Shown here piece after piece: positions 25,701-37,400 of a stretch of 64,000 nucleotides of DNA. Location of the stretch: contig JAFREQ010000061.1 in assembly GCA_025331565.1 (NCBI GenBank), positions 2,323,501 through 2,387,500 of the forward strand. The letters run 5' to 3'. The stretch comes from Holacanthus passer. Taxonomy: Eukaryota; Chordata; Actinopteri; Pomacanthidae. The notes under the pieces were generated by a model. It saw only the letters and a list, made by a program, of their open reading frames with translations. It searched no databases and was not told where the DNA came from. Within the stretch, counting starts at the first letter, position 1, and each line of letters starts with the position of its first letter. The translations under genes were made by a program, and so were the position numbers.

Positions 25701-28700
25701 GGATGTAAAAGACACCAGAAACTGTCCACAGTAACACCCTCCCACATTCCCTTAATATCAAAGGCACACAACACTACACCTCCAATGGAAACCAGTCTTA
25801 TACATGCTTCTAATAGTAGCATGTTAATGTCAAATAAAAAAAGAGATGGAAATAAGAAGAACACCAGAAAGGGTCTGTCGGCTTCCCCCACACAGAGAAG
25901 CCAAGTTCCACCACAGGTGACCAGAAACTCTCATCCACAAACAGCATCTACAACACACAGCACCCCATCCCCAACACAGAAGCCAGCACTTTGGCCACAC
26001 TCAACAACAGCCATCACAGCGGTGACCGAAACCAGGAAACGACGCAAAAAAGTTCCCAAAAAAAGTCAGTGCTGTGGATTCAGGACGTCACTGAGAGGTG
26101 ACACTTTCCACACTCATTGTAAAAACTGTCTAGAACAAAACACAACATCTCACATGACAACTGCTACAAACTCAACACCTACGCATGGATTACCGATCGA
26201 AATGACAACAGTCGAGACGCCGCGGCTCAAAAAGACAACGGAGACACCCAAACCAGACACCTGGAGTACAGCTGCTTCTGCAACACCGGCCACAGCTCAA
26301 CTACAGACAGCGGCCTCCATTCATGAGGTCGGGAAGTCACAAAAGCAGATGGAGTCCAGTCTACTGTGGAATAACACAAACCAGGAGCCCAGGGGTACCC
26401 GAGCCCCAAAAGCACATGCAGAGAGAGGCCTGAGACTAAATATGACCTTACATAATCTGACAGGTGAGTTTACGCAGCTGCTGAACTCATCTCCTCTGCT
26501 GAGGAAGAGGCCCCTCTTCAGTCTCACTTATCTAAGTGGAGCGTTGAGCATTTATTAAGCACACAGTGCCAGTAAAATCTCTCACCTGTCAATCTGGCTG
26601 GAAGCTTTTGAGCTCAGAATGTTTGACTCCCTGAAGATGAAATTTTACCATTTGAATTCAGCCTTCAATCATAAAATGCAATAATTGTATTAATGAATTG
26701 CAAACATTTTATAGGTGAGTTGGCACATTTTAAAATAATGATGTGTGAAAAGATTAAAATATGACTATTAAAACTATTTATTCATTATAATTGATTGTAT
26801 TCCGAAGTGAGCAATGCTACAGAGAGGTGATGATAAGGACCTCAGTGTTGCCCCCTACAGGTGAAACAGAATGATCATTTTCTCACCACTGATGAGAGAA
26901 ATTCTGAAAGGAAAATAAGACTGTCAAGCTTTTGTAAAGCATCTGTAGGCGACTAATTGGCTTAGTTATCTAAAGAAATGTGGGTGGACTTTGATCGTTT
27001 GTGAGATAATCTGTGTTTATTTTTGCTCCCGCAGACAATCAGCTCCTATGCAGAAGCCTCAAACATCTGGATCAATGTAAATTCAAAATCCCTCCTTTGG
27101 AGACAAAGTACAATCTGCAGAACATGGAGCCAAAGATTGCCTACCACTGTGACTGCACCATCCGGTAACTTTCAGCACTTGATATAAAATGATATAAAAT
27201 GATATTTTTATGAATTTATAATCAGTCAAATCTATGCCAGGGACCCGTTTCACAAAGGATGAAGTCAGGAGCTTGGTTCAGATTTAAGTAATTTGGCAGT
27301 GTCCAAACATTAAAAGAAAATTCCAGCCTTACAACTTGTGACTTGTGGCCACATTACCAATAGCTCAACGCAACATTATTCTCACCCGTGGAAACAGCTT
27401 CATAGCGCAGCCCACTGGCTTTGAGGAAATACAGGCCTGACACAGCTTATGAAGCAGTCCAGACTAAAAGCTTTTACCCCAATAATCCATTCTGACTTTT
27501 TTTGCATTCCTGAGCTACTTCAATGTTCAACTGGCTGCAGGGAGATGAAGTAACCACAGCAACTTTGAGCAAAATGAGAAGTCTTGTAGAAAGTCTAAAT
27601 TAAGCACAGGAGGGTTTTTTCCTTTTCTTGAAAGAACATTGTTGAGGCTCTTATGATGGTGGCGCCATTGGAATGAAGCTGTTTCCAGCGGAGCCCACAG
27701 TCTCTACAATGATATGGAAAGTACATTGGAATAATAAATTCTGAGTATATTTGCCAAAACTATGACAGTAAGACCAAGGTAATAAGATAGAAATTATAAG
27801 ATAAAAGTTAAGAATCCTTCTCACAGCACACATTGTGAGTCATCATCATAGCAGGAAACGCAGCCGTTACTGATAACATTAACAAAGGTTTTGTTGAATG
27901 AAGTGTCCCAGTGAGCTGTGACAGTTAACCAACGAGCCCATTAGGCCTTTTTTCATGGGACATATTTTGACATGCCACAGCAGGAAAAGCTGCAGATCAA
28001 TGGCATTGCTACTGAAACCGTTAAAGGATAGGTTAGTCATTTTTTTAAAGTTTGAATGTTGGCCCACAAGAATGTTGAAACTGGTTCTGCTTGCTGCTGT
28101 TCACACTAACCACTAAGAGATCCCTTCCCAATGCCCTTATAGTGTAAGTGATGGGAAACAAAAATTTGCAGAAAGGTATTTCAAAGATTATCTCAATATT
28201 ATATGAGGTTTCTGCCGTCAAATCAAATGAGTATCTTCTACATTTCTTGTCCTTTTGAGACTAAAATTCGCTCTTAGTGTTTCCTGGTGGCAGTGGAGGA
28301 ATCAACAAAAAGACATTTTGTGCTAAAAAGGTTGTAACTTTGGAAGATATCCACCTGATTTGCCTAACTCTGATAATGTATTAGCTTAATATAAAGTATC
28401 TAATTAATTTTACTGTGGATTTTGTCCTTCCATCCATTACAATGAAAGTGCACGGGGGAAGGGATCTTGTAGTGGCCAGTATGATCAGGAAGAATGATTA
28501 CAGCAAGCAAAACCTGTTTCCTCTTTCATTGTTCATATGGGCACATGAAGTACTGGGAAAACTGTGAACCTATCCTTTAAATGGAACTGAGTCATCTTTC
28601 AGGTAACTAGTTACACCTGTGTCTCTGCTGCCACTGTATGACCAGTCAAACTGTTGGCTATGAAAAGGACCTGAAACTGAAGCAGCCAGTTCAACATGTC

Positions 28701-29461
28701 TGCTGTGACCTATAATTTTTCACAACAGTATGTTTTAAATGTTATTGATAAGTACATTTGATTTTGGATTGTGACTCTCTATATGCATGCAACACCACTG
28801 AGGCTACAGCAGCACACATATGGAAAGATTACTCATTTGCGTCTACAGCAGGAGGAGGAAGGCCGGCCTCCGCAGGCAGCTCCCTCTCTTTCTTTGTCTC
28901 TGAGTCACTCACAAATGCATATACATCACACTATATTGTTTCATTCCTGCATTGTTTCCCACTGTGTCAGGTTGTAAATGGCCTCTTCTTGTCTTTTTGT
29001 GAATTTTACAGCATGGCTGTTCAGATTGAAAGCTTCAAGCAACCCAGTATTCTCCCCACGCTGCTGATGGATTTCGTCTCTCAATACTGCTTCAAACTGC
29101 CAAAGGGAAAAAAATGCCACAAAAGAAAAAGGTTTTAAGCTCGGATACGATTATTCATGTTAATCTCAGGCAACTTTCACTTACAGCAGTGTCAGTCTCC
29201 TGTTAACTCAGTCTGCTTGTATAAAAGATTATTAGGTTCTGTTTTTAATATTATTTATATGTTTCTTTTTCTAGCTGTTCTGGAGGCTTCAGTAAAGCCT
29301 CTGACCTACTTCAAGCACTTAAGAAGATGGAGGAAAAAGACACAGCTGGGGTGCGAAATTCAGGCAATGAAAGAAAAAGAGGGATTCCTGTTCGCCTTTA
29401 TAAGCGATGCCTAAGGCTGGAAAGAGAAGCTGATATTAAAGCACAACTCACACGATTATAG
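22744..29461 (+). CDS. pla2g3: Group III secreted phospholipase A2
   Basis: Secreted Ca2+-dependent enzyme that cleaves the sn-2 acyl chain of phospholipids; in mammals linked to sperm maturation, mast cells and lipid mediators. Coding exons: 22744-23227, 23974-24106, 24742-24876, 25454-26463, 27035-27164, 29012-29131, 29275-29461; 2,199 nt, 732 residues. I chose ATG 22744 because it gives a signal peptide (MQNRCLLQLLLFLALLMSSE); an in-frame ORF extends upstream. Residues 24-140 are an N-terminal propeptide ending SRRKRA, a furin-type site, then the catalytic domain starts WIFPGTLWCGTG (from Trp141, Ca2+ loop). Catalytic His174-Asp175 lie in CCREHDHC. Conserved SHCDCD and GYSFFSIIQVPCF follow. 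Residues about 251-587 (exon 4) are a long Thr/Ser/Lys-rich segment, then Cys-rich CRSLKHLDQC and YHCDC modules and a C-terminal LYKRCLRLEREAD. Longer than human (509 residues) because of exon 4. Confidence 0.95.
25454..26463 (+). other. pla2g3: pla2g3 exon 4: long Thr/Ser/Lys-rich, mucin-like segment
   Basis: A 1,010-nt exon encoding residues about 251-587. It is rich in Thr, Ser, Pro, Lys and Asn, with many TT, TP and NxT/S motifs suggesting dense O- and some N-glycosylation and little fold. Within it a short Cys cluster (CCGFRTSLRG, then HCKNC; 26071-26129) breaks the low-complexity pattern. The reverse strand of this exon also reads as a 147-codon open frame with hydrophobic content; that is a compositional shadow. 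Confidence 0.85.
27165..29011 (+). other. pla2g3: pla2g3 intron 5, repeat-derived
   Basis: 1.85-kb intron with donor gtaact and acceptor TTTTACAG. It contains the MITE at 28021-28580. The preceding part (about 27300-28000) also looks repeat-derived in style but I could not define its ends. No coding exon is supported. Confidence 0.6.
28021..28580. mobile_element. MITE with TTAA ends and long imperfect terminal inverted repeats
   Basis: The left end reads TTAAAGGATAGGTT and the right end AACCTATCCTTTAA, exact inverted copies of 14 nt. The inverted similarity continues imperfectly for about 120 nt, for example GGTTCTGCTTGCTG against GGTTTTGCTTGCTG and AGATCCCTTCCC in both arms. The element is 560 nt with no open frame for a transposase. 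TTAA at both ends would suit a piggyBac-type target duplication with the TIR beginning AGGATAGGTT, but those four bases could also be part of the TIR. The style matches dispersed repeats common in percomorph fish genomes. Confidence 0.8.
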
Positions 29462-30770
29462 GCCTAAGCTGCTATGTGCAGCAACAATGAATTTTATAAG
29501 CTTTACATTTCATGCAGCATTTTCTGTTTCTCTCTGATGGTGTAAACTGGCAGTGTGTTGAAAATATTCAAAGACTCAAACCCTCAGTCATACTGTAATA
29601 TATTAGTAAATATGCCAAGGATATAAATTTAACATATTTATAAAGAAGTGTAATACAAAGCTGCCGTCCGTCAGAGTGTGCATTGGAAATGTAATAAAAA
29701 AACATGTATTTTTTGTTTTGTTTGGATCTAGTAATTAATTTAAAATCACATGTCAAGGGTATTTTTTACATAATCACTATATTATCTGCACTGCCTATTG
29801 ATAAAGAAAGAAAAAAATAATTGCTCCACATTGCTTTATAAAACAACCCACAGTAATCAGAATCCTAAATGACAAAGGTTCAACAACAAATTCTTGGTTT
29901 CCTTTACAACTATATGAATAATTATTCATTAATGGAAACAAACATTTGCTTGTTACACTTAAGTGTAGATTGATGTATACCGAACTCTCATGTTGCAATA
30001 TATCACACAGAAAAATATATTTGACTGTTTATAGAACATCCCTGATCCAAAAACAATTTGTGAGGACAGCAGCCGGTTCAGTGTGTTCGCCATGTGCCCT
30101 TTCATTCCAAAAACTCTTTCTTACAGTGTGTTGCATCAGTACGTTTTAGACATGCAGTCTCCTTTACAAGGTGTGAGAGATGGAATTTTTAGTTGTTTGA
30201 AGTGGATTCCAGGATCAATCCCTGTTCGACCAAACAGTTAGATATCTCCCTCCCCCCAAAATGCCATCAGGGTCAGGTTTCAGGAAACAGGGATACCAAT
30301 TTTATGGGATTATTTTTTAAAATTCCATTAAAAATGGTGAAATGTGATATTAAAAAAAAGTTTAAATGTTTTCTTCACTTTTTTGCCTTGTGTTTATATA
30401 GGATTATACTAGACAAATAGATACAGGCCAAAGTTGTCTTTCATGCAAGTTTCATGCTGCTTGGTGCACCTTAAAAGCTTAATAAATTTGACATTAAAGA
30501 AGGATAATATTAAATCACATACATGTCAAAGATCACATAGGTGCAAGATTTATCTCCACTGTGGACTGATGTATATCAAATCCAGAAAAGATGCAGGTGA
30601 CAATGACTAAAACTCCACATCTCCTCTTCATACGTGAGTTTGTTATAAAACTGTGCAACAAAAACTCCAAAACACATGTAAGAACTGTCACTTGTCTTAT
30701 TATAGCAGTAATAAGTTGTGTTGTTGGAATAAACTCATGATATTCTTGACAGTTTTTATTCTGGGCCGCG
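29462..30770. other. pla2g3 3' UTR and intergenic spacer to hectd4
   Basis: AT-rich 1.3-kb stretch. It contains the likely pla2g3 poly(A) signal AATAAA at 29693-29698. No gene was recognised; open frames here are short and low-complexity. Confidence 0.6.
29693..29698 (+). terminator. pla2g3: Poly(A) signal AATAAA for pla2g3
   Basis: Canonical hexamer about 230 nt after the pla2g3 stop, followed by a T/GT-rich stretch (TTTTTTGTTTTGTTTGG), as expected for a cleavage region. Confidence 0.65.
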
Positions 30771-31328
30771 GTGCATGCTGGGAGCAGCTCGTTGGCCTTG
30801 GAAACATGGCGTCGCACTGACAGCTGGGAGACTCTCATTATCTCCTCCAGCCACCGACACACCGGCTGGGCCGCGAGCGGAGCCGCCCGCGTCCCGATTT
30901 CCACCGCGGAGACGAGCTTTGGCGCAGATGCGACCTTTGTCCTGAAGAGACCGAGGTTTGAACGGTGCGATAACGGATTTATTGCGGGTGTCACGCCCAC
31001 TCTGCTCGGGAACGTTATAACGATCCCGTGCGGTAAGCTAGCTCCGCTTACGGCTAACGAAGCCAGACAGCTAGCAGCGGCTGTTAGCACGACGCGACCA
31101 CCCATGTTAGGAGAAGAGGACCAGCCGCGACTGTGTGTCCGCTGCTCGGCCGCCTTCAGTCTGCTTCCACCTGAATATTAACGTCAAACACCACCGGCGG
31201 ATAAAACGGCGACGGCAGTTATGTTATTGTAGCTAGCTAGCTAGCAGGCTAGCTAGGGCGTTTCTGTCATTCTGCCACTGAATTTTTAATGTTCGACCCC
31301 TTTGGCATCACTGTCGGAGGAGAGAGCG
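30765..31328 (+). promoter_or_regulatory. hectd4: GC-rich hectd4 promoter/5' UTR with ZNF143-like and YY1-like motifs
   Basis: Composition shifts abruptly to GC- and CpG-rich at about 30765 and stays so to the hectd4 start. GCATGCTGGGAG at 30773-30784 is the reverse complement of the core CTCCCAGCATGC found in ZNF143/SBS sites. AAACATGGCGTC at 30802-30813 resembles YY1. No TATA box. Short upstream ORFs include 30806-30820 (four codons) and an overlapping one at 31289. The transcription start is probably near these motifs; this is an inference. Confidence 0.5.
31231..31257. repeat. Short (AGCT)n palindromic repeat
   Basis: AGCTAGCTAGCTAGC followed by a second AGCTAG block in the hectd4 5' UTR. 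Self-complementary; it could form a small hairpin in the mRNA leader. Confidence 0.75.
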
Positions 31329-31438
31329 ATGGGCTCCGGGGCTGTAGATTCGTCCCAGTGGCTCTCGGTGAAGGAGGAGACCATTTTCCTCCACGACGGA
31401 CTCATTCGGGTCACGGATCTGGCCGAACTGCCCAGTGA
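31289..31438 (+). promoter_or_regulatory. hectd4: Upstream ORF overlapping the hectd4 start codon
   Basis: ATG at 31289 opens a 49-codon frame ending TGA at 31436-31438. It lies in a different frame and overlaps the first 110 nt of hectd4. If it lies in the mRNA and is recognised, it would lower translation from ATG 31329, since a ribosome ending at 31438 cannot easily go back. Its context (TTTTTAATGT) is weak, so leaky scanning is likely. Confidence 0.5.
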
Positions 31439-34400
31439 GATCGGAGTGTCGGAGCAGGGGGACACCGAGCAGGAGGTGGGTGAAAGCCATCTCTCACACA
31501 CAAAGGTTTATGTATAGAAACACACTCTCTCGGTTATGATGAGGATGTTTTTTTGTCACTTTAAATGTTGAATTGTGTTTTAAGCTCCAACAACAGAGTC
31601 GGTGATAACGGGAGCGCTAACGTTTGCAAGTTTCCTGCCTTAACGTTACATGTTATTGACTCACTGTCAAGGAAGCGACTGAGGTCAACTCACTTCCTGT
31701 CACCTCCTTCAAAATAGAGGCTCACGCAAACATGAAGCCGCTGTAATCTGATCACAAATGTGCAGCAGTTAAAATTGCTTCTTGGAATATGACATGCAAA
31801 CGATGTTATGTCTGATTTGCTGCTAAATATCTGTATCTGCAATATGAGTGGGTGCTTCATGTCATCCCTGTAGCTCAGGTGTCAAGTTGCACAGCCTCGA
31901 CTTTATTAGTAGTGCCAGTGCAGCAGCTTTCATATGCAGGCAACTTCTCCAATTACACCAACAGTAAATATTTCTTCGGGCCTACCAATGGCAGCATGCA
32001 CATCTGTGTTTGCTGTAATCACATTTAGATGTATTGATAATCCACAGACGTTTTATTTTATTGAAAATGAAAGAGCTCTTGTGGTAATGGAGAAGTAACT
32101 AAAATGGCTATTATTAACTACGGCCTGTGTTTTTGTTCTCTAAACACAAAGAAGCAATTTTATATGAAATGCTGGCGGGTATGTTTTTGTCTAAAGAATG
32201 GGCTTTTATTTTGAAGGTAGCATCTCGAAACCGGACGTGTCTCTGTTGTTAGATTGCAGAGACTTTACAGTGATGCAGATGGAAACTTCGACCAAACAGT
32301 GTTGCATCCTCGATATTTCTGCTCTCTACCATCTAATAAAGCTAGAACCAGTCATATCCATCAGTCTACAGAATACTTTTGCTACAGTACTTATGTTATT
32401 CACTATATATGTAGTACCATGATCTGATTATTGGCATTGCTGCATGTGTCACTTAGGTTAGAATTCACATTTGAACCAATTTCTATGAAATAATGTCTAG
32501 TTCCTGTATTAGATATAACTATATCTTTACAAAAGTTCACACCTGCAGTCATCTTCACTTGAGAGCAACAATATATTGGTACATTACCAATGTTTTGCAT
32601 CTGTTGAGTGTTTGTGACTTATATGCACAAATGTCTAGTTATTTGAAAATACTTTTATTTGGTCAACTGTGAGCTAAACACAGAAACATTCAAAATAAAT
32701 CCAAGTTCAATTTATTCACATTGATTTGCTAATATCCCAATGCATGGGTTTGTTTTCGGGCATGTTATAACAGTAGTCAGGCTCATGGCTGTATGATGGG
32801 AGATGTGGCATGTTGGCACAGCTCCACATTTCATAGTGGGACATGTTTTTTTACACAGGGAGTATGGTGAGCTTGGTGTAAGGCTTTTGTGCACATCAAC
32901 AGACACGGCCTGCTTGATTTAACTTTTACAATGTACAGGGTGGTTCATTCAGCTGTACATATTCAGCTGGTTGTATAACTTCTTTTATCCTAACCTATTG
33001 ACCACGTTTTGAACTGAAGCTATAAATGACCAGATTGTTATTTGCCTGAGTCCAGTCCTATATCACATTATATTCAGTATAATAGTACAGTAATAAGCAA
33101 TCTTTTACATTATTAGTGCTAGTAGTTCTAGTGTTAGAAACATAACAGCTGCCGATCAGCCATATGTCATTTAATTTTGGCTGACGTAAGTACATATAAG
33201 CATATGTTCAATCAGCAGCTTCAACAGATGACAAACCACTGGTTAATTAATAATGTGAACAGGCAGGTTTGAATTTGACCCCTCACCCTGTTTTTCCATT
33301 TTGTTAAGCTCAACAACAGACATGCAGTGACAGAGCCTCTGAACTTGTGCTTTTTATTTAAGCTTCTCTCGAACAAGAGGAAACAATGTGGTCATGCTGG
33401 TGAAAGCATGATAACTGACAGCTGGGCCTCTCACTTAGGGAAATGCACAAGATGTTGCTAAGTGTGTTTGAGGGCTGTTGTGTACTTACATTGGTGTAAT
33501 TTTGGCATCTGGCAAAATCTCTTGTAAATATTGTAACAGTGCCAGTAACGATGACCTACAACAATGTAAGTGACATATGGACATTTTATGTAATCGAATT
33601 TTCAAGCTTCCATATATATCATAAATTTGAGGCCGACTGTGTTAAATACAAAGTATAGCTACATTATGCCCAGGATCATGTCCCCAAGACCCCAGCATAA
33701 TTTAACCTGAACAAAAATGGTAACATGTACAGTATGTGGGTGAGACTCATTAGGTTGACATGTTAATTAAAGCTTTTTGGAAATGGGGTTGTGCATGTAT
33801 AAATATAGAAAGTCTTGTACAGATCGAGTTTTGTTAAATATTGTGTTGGAAAATGTTCACATTTACAAAGCAAACTGGAATAGAAATAGAGCAGCCATGT
33901 TTGTTGGTGTTGGCCCCCCTGTGCCTGGTAGGTAGTAGCTCACGCTAAAACATGGGCCGATCTGCTTATTCTAGGTTATATTGTGATTCTCTACATTTCT
34001 GAGTCCAGCTCTGAGACTGACTGGGTCATTCAGTGCTGTTTTCGTAGGTGTTGTGATGCTGACTATTTTTATCCACTTGCAGCAGTGTTTTGCAGGGCAA
34101 GATGGAGAAGGCCAGGCATCCAGTTAAGGAGTGTGTCTGTAACATAAGTAGCATTTCTGAAATTGAATCAATACAAATTGTGCCTGCTAAATGGTATAAT
34201 GGATTTTTTTTCGAGTCCATGATTCGTGGGCTACAGGGTGTAATCAATATCTGAAATGCTGCCTAAGTGCACATGAAGCACATTGTTTCACTTGTGATAG
34301 GCTATCCCAAATGTACCTCGCTATCTCTGACCATTACTTTATAGACCAAGGAACTGTAGACACATGGGTTTATTCCGTGGAAATGATTCATACTTGTACT

Positions 34401-37400
34401 GTGTAAAGGCTCTAAGCTCTACCGATAAATCATAGGCATGAGTGGAATAATTAGCTTAGTTTTAAACTAAAATGTTGGCTGCATCTTGCCTGCAATGTAA
34501 AACACCTTATGGACAGACTTTGATTCTGCTGAGTGTGGATCAGCCCTGCTAATTGTGTAGGAGAGATAGTTTTCACAACCCAGAAATTCAAATCCATGTC
34601 AGTAAAATTTGAATCCTCCACTGCTGTTCTCTTCTCCTTTAATTTGAATACATGTTTCTGTGTGAATGTTACCTCTGATGTGAAAAATATTGTGTCATCT
34701 CTAAAGTTTTTTTTTTTTTTTTTTTTAAAGCTTGCAAACATGTAAACATATATTGTTTCCTTCTTTTCTTCTTTACTATCTACCTCTGTCCCACAGATCC
34801 TAACATTTGAGACGAAGAACCCGGTAGAGCTAGCCGAGCGTCTACGTGCTGTCTGTGGGAATCAGAGCAATGCATACGCACGCCTGCTGGAGTACCGTCT
34901 CAATGCTCTGCGTGGCCTGTGGGGGGCGCAGCGGCAGCTGGCCCTGGAGGAGCAGCAGGAGCGAGAGGGAACTGGAGGAGCTGATGAGGAGACCTTGGCC
35001 TTACTTAAAAGACAAGGTCTGCTCCAGCAACCCGAGCAGGCACCGTTCACCTCCCGTGTCGGTCTGCTGCTGGTCTTCCCTCTTCTGCAGTCCCAGACTC
35101 GCAGTGACCCGGCGCTCTGCGGTGTCACAGCAGAGGTGCTGCTAGCCTGCCTCCGGGACTGTCAGCCGCTCAGCCTCAGCAAAGAGCCCGCTGACTGCCT
35201 CAATGGCCTGGAGGGGCTGCTCTGCTCCTGGCTGGAAGATGGCGCCCAGGAGTCAGGCCAACGGCAGGGGCAGGCTCAGACGCAGATCCTCCACACACAC
35301 AGACAGAGGGAAAACGCTGCTGCTGCGCTTGTGGCACTTGCCTGTGCCAGGTGAGGCCATACATTCTCTCCTTGTTGTCCCACCTTTACAATCTTAAGAT
35401 CCCTCTGTTGGCTCTTGTTGACAGGGCATTGCGCCAACAATATTCATTTATTCATTTTAGAGTAGCCAAACACCTTATCGAAGGCCTATTAATTTATTGA
35501 GCAGCAACAGCAGTCGAAATACAGTGATTCAGAAAGCATCTTGGTGAAAATACTACAGAGTTGCTTCATTAGTAACTCTACTCACAAGCAGGTCGGTTAT
35601 TCCTGGCAGTCAAAGCTAAAATAAGCACATAACTGACCAACTGATTTGTTTCTCTCCTCTCTCTCTTCACTGTACATGCTTCATGAACGATCATGCCTGA
35701 TTCAATGCTCAGAACACACACATATATCTTGAAACTTGTGAGCATCAACAGACTTCCTGCTCTGTGTGAGCTCACTGTCAATGCAGTGCTCTGATGCTCT
35801 GACCTCAAACTAGTGTTCTCATTTGGAGCTTGCTGTAGCTGGAACTGTGCTCTGTTAGTATGAGCTACTTGTGCTGTTTGAGAGTGATACTTGAACAGAA
35901 GAAAAATGTTTTGTTTTGCCTCCTGCTCAGCTTCTGACATTATTCTACTGTTTGTGAACTTCATGAGGCAGCAGCAGAAGGCTCTTGGGATAGACAGAGC
36001 TGAGGAAGGGGTGGTGCTGATTCTTTTTATAACTAATATTTGCCTTTTCTTTGTTCATATGCACAAAAAAACAACAATAACAAAAGAAGTTAAACTGAAA
36101 TTGAATATATTTGGTTTGATGCCTTTTTTTGTGTTTGTCACGAAACCCGCTGGAGAGCAGAATGTACTTGATTTTTTTTTTTTTTTTTTGTATTTGTGCC
36201 TGAACTCTGGCTTCTGCTGGTGACAACTGATCTTGACTTGTCAAAACCAGAACTCTCCACTCTTTGTTTAGCCTCTGTTGAGGCTGAGAGCTCTTTGTTG
36301 TGGGGAACCATCCAGCCCTGGTGCCTTTTCACCGACAGCGGGAGCTAATTAAAGAGCTATCAGCTTTACTCCCCCGCACCAATGATGGGGTCTGTTAGTG
36401 AATTCACTATGTGACAGGGGTAAGTAAGCAAAGACTGTGATGTTTACATAGTGAGGTGGAGAAGGGGACACTGACTCATGACTCATCTGTGTTGTCTGTC
36501 GCCTGTAAAACACGCAAACGTTGAATCAGACATATGTTCCTGTACAGCACATTGCAGGTTTGCCCTGATAATGCCAGCTTCCTAGTACAACTGTGACATG
36601 CTGGTGATACACAAGTCAAAATTTTTTTTTTTTTTTTTTTAGCTCCCTTGCTGTTACACATTTGTTGGTGACTGTAAAATGATGTCATCTCCATAGACAT
36701 CAATAGTATTAATCAATAGTAATCAATGTCAGCACATTATTGAAGATGTTTTCCAAAGCTGCAGTTACAGACCTTGCTTTTTTGCATCAGAAACTGCCAG
36801 AATAGCACTTCAGTAGAGCTCTTTTTGTGTAGATCTTTTCCCTGAATATTGAGTTATTTGACTGTATTCAGTTAACAGTTCAGTCTTGGATGAGGCGATG
36901 CAGTAAATGAACACTGCACAAACTTAAGTAGGTTGCTCATTACACCCTGCAGAGAGTCATAGTGTAAAATAATCTCTCTGCTGCACTCTAATGGAAAAAA
37001 TTCTTTTATTCAGATTCAAAAATGATTGCATTTTAATTCCCAGCACATTACATCGGATTCCCTCCATAATTCAAGCCAAGTATTATTCCACTCACAGTTC
37101 CAGAACGGAGTAACAATGAACTTTCTCTTGTGTTTCATGCTGAGCCCTCCTGACTAATCTGCCAAACTCTTCTCCAGGGGATCTTTGAAGACCTTCATCC
37201 ACACAGTTCACCTACTGCAGAAACAAACCGATCTGGGCCAGCTCCCTGTGTCAGATGTCCTGTACAGGTGAGAGCAGTTCATCTGAAAGATACCTGCAGG
37301 TATTAGTGCCTTTACCAGCGTGTAACCCTCTCTCTCCTGCTTCAGACTTTTGCTCCTGGAAGGAGGACCAGGCTCTCCATCCTGCCTCCTGGGGGGTAAA

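Noticed and set aside
25448..25891. 147-codon minus-strand ORF with hydrophobic segments
   Set aside because: Antisense shadow of pla2g3 exon 4; Thr/Ser/Lys codons read as hydrophobic on the other strand. No own splice or start evidence.
30533..31181. 190- and 136-codon ORFs around the hectd4 promoter
   Set aside because: GC-rich 5' UTR/promoter sequence; the plus-strand frame opens with GTG rather than ATG and has no match; better explained as untranslated leader.
31302..31328. Upstream extension of the hectd4 start to 31302
   Set aside because: The codon at 31302 is TTG, not ATG; the first in-frame ATG is 31329.
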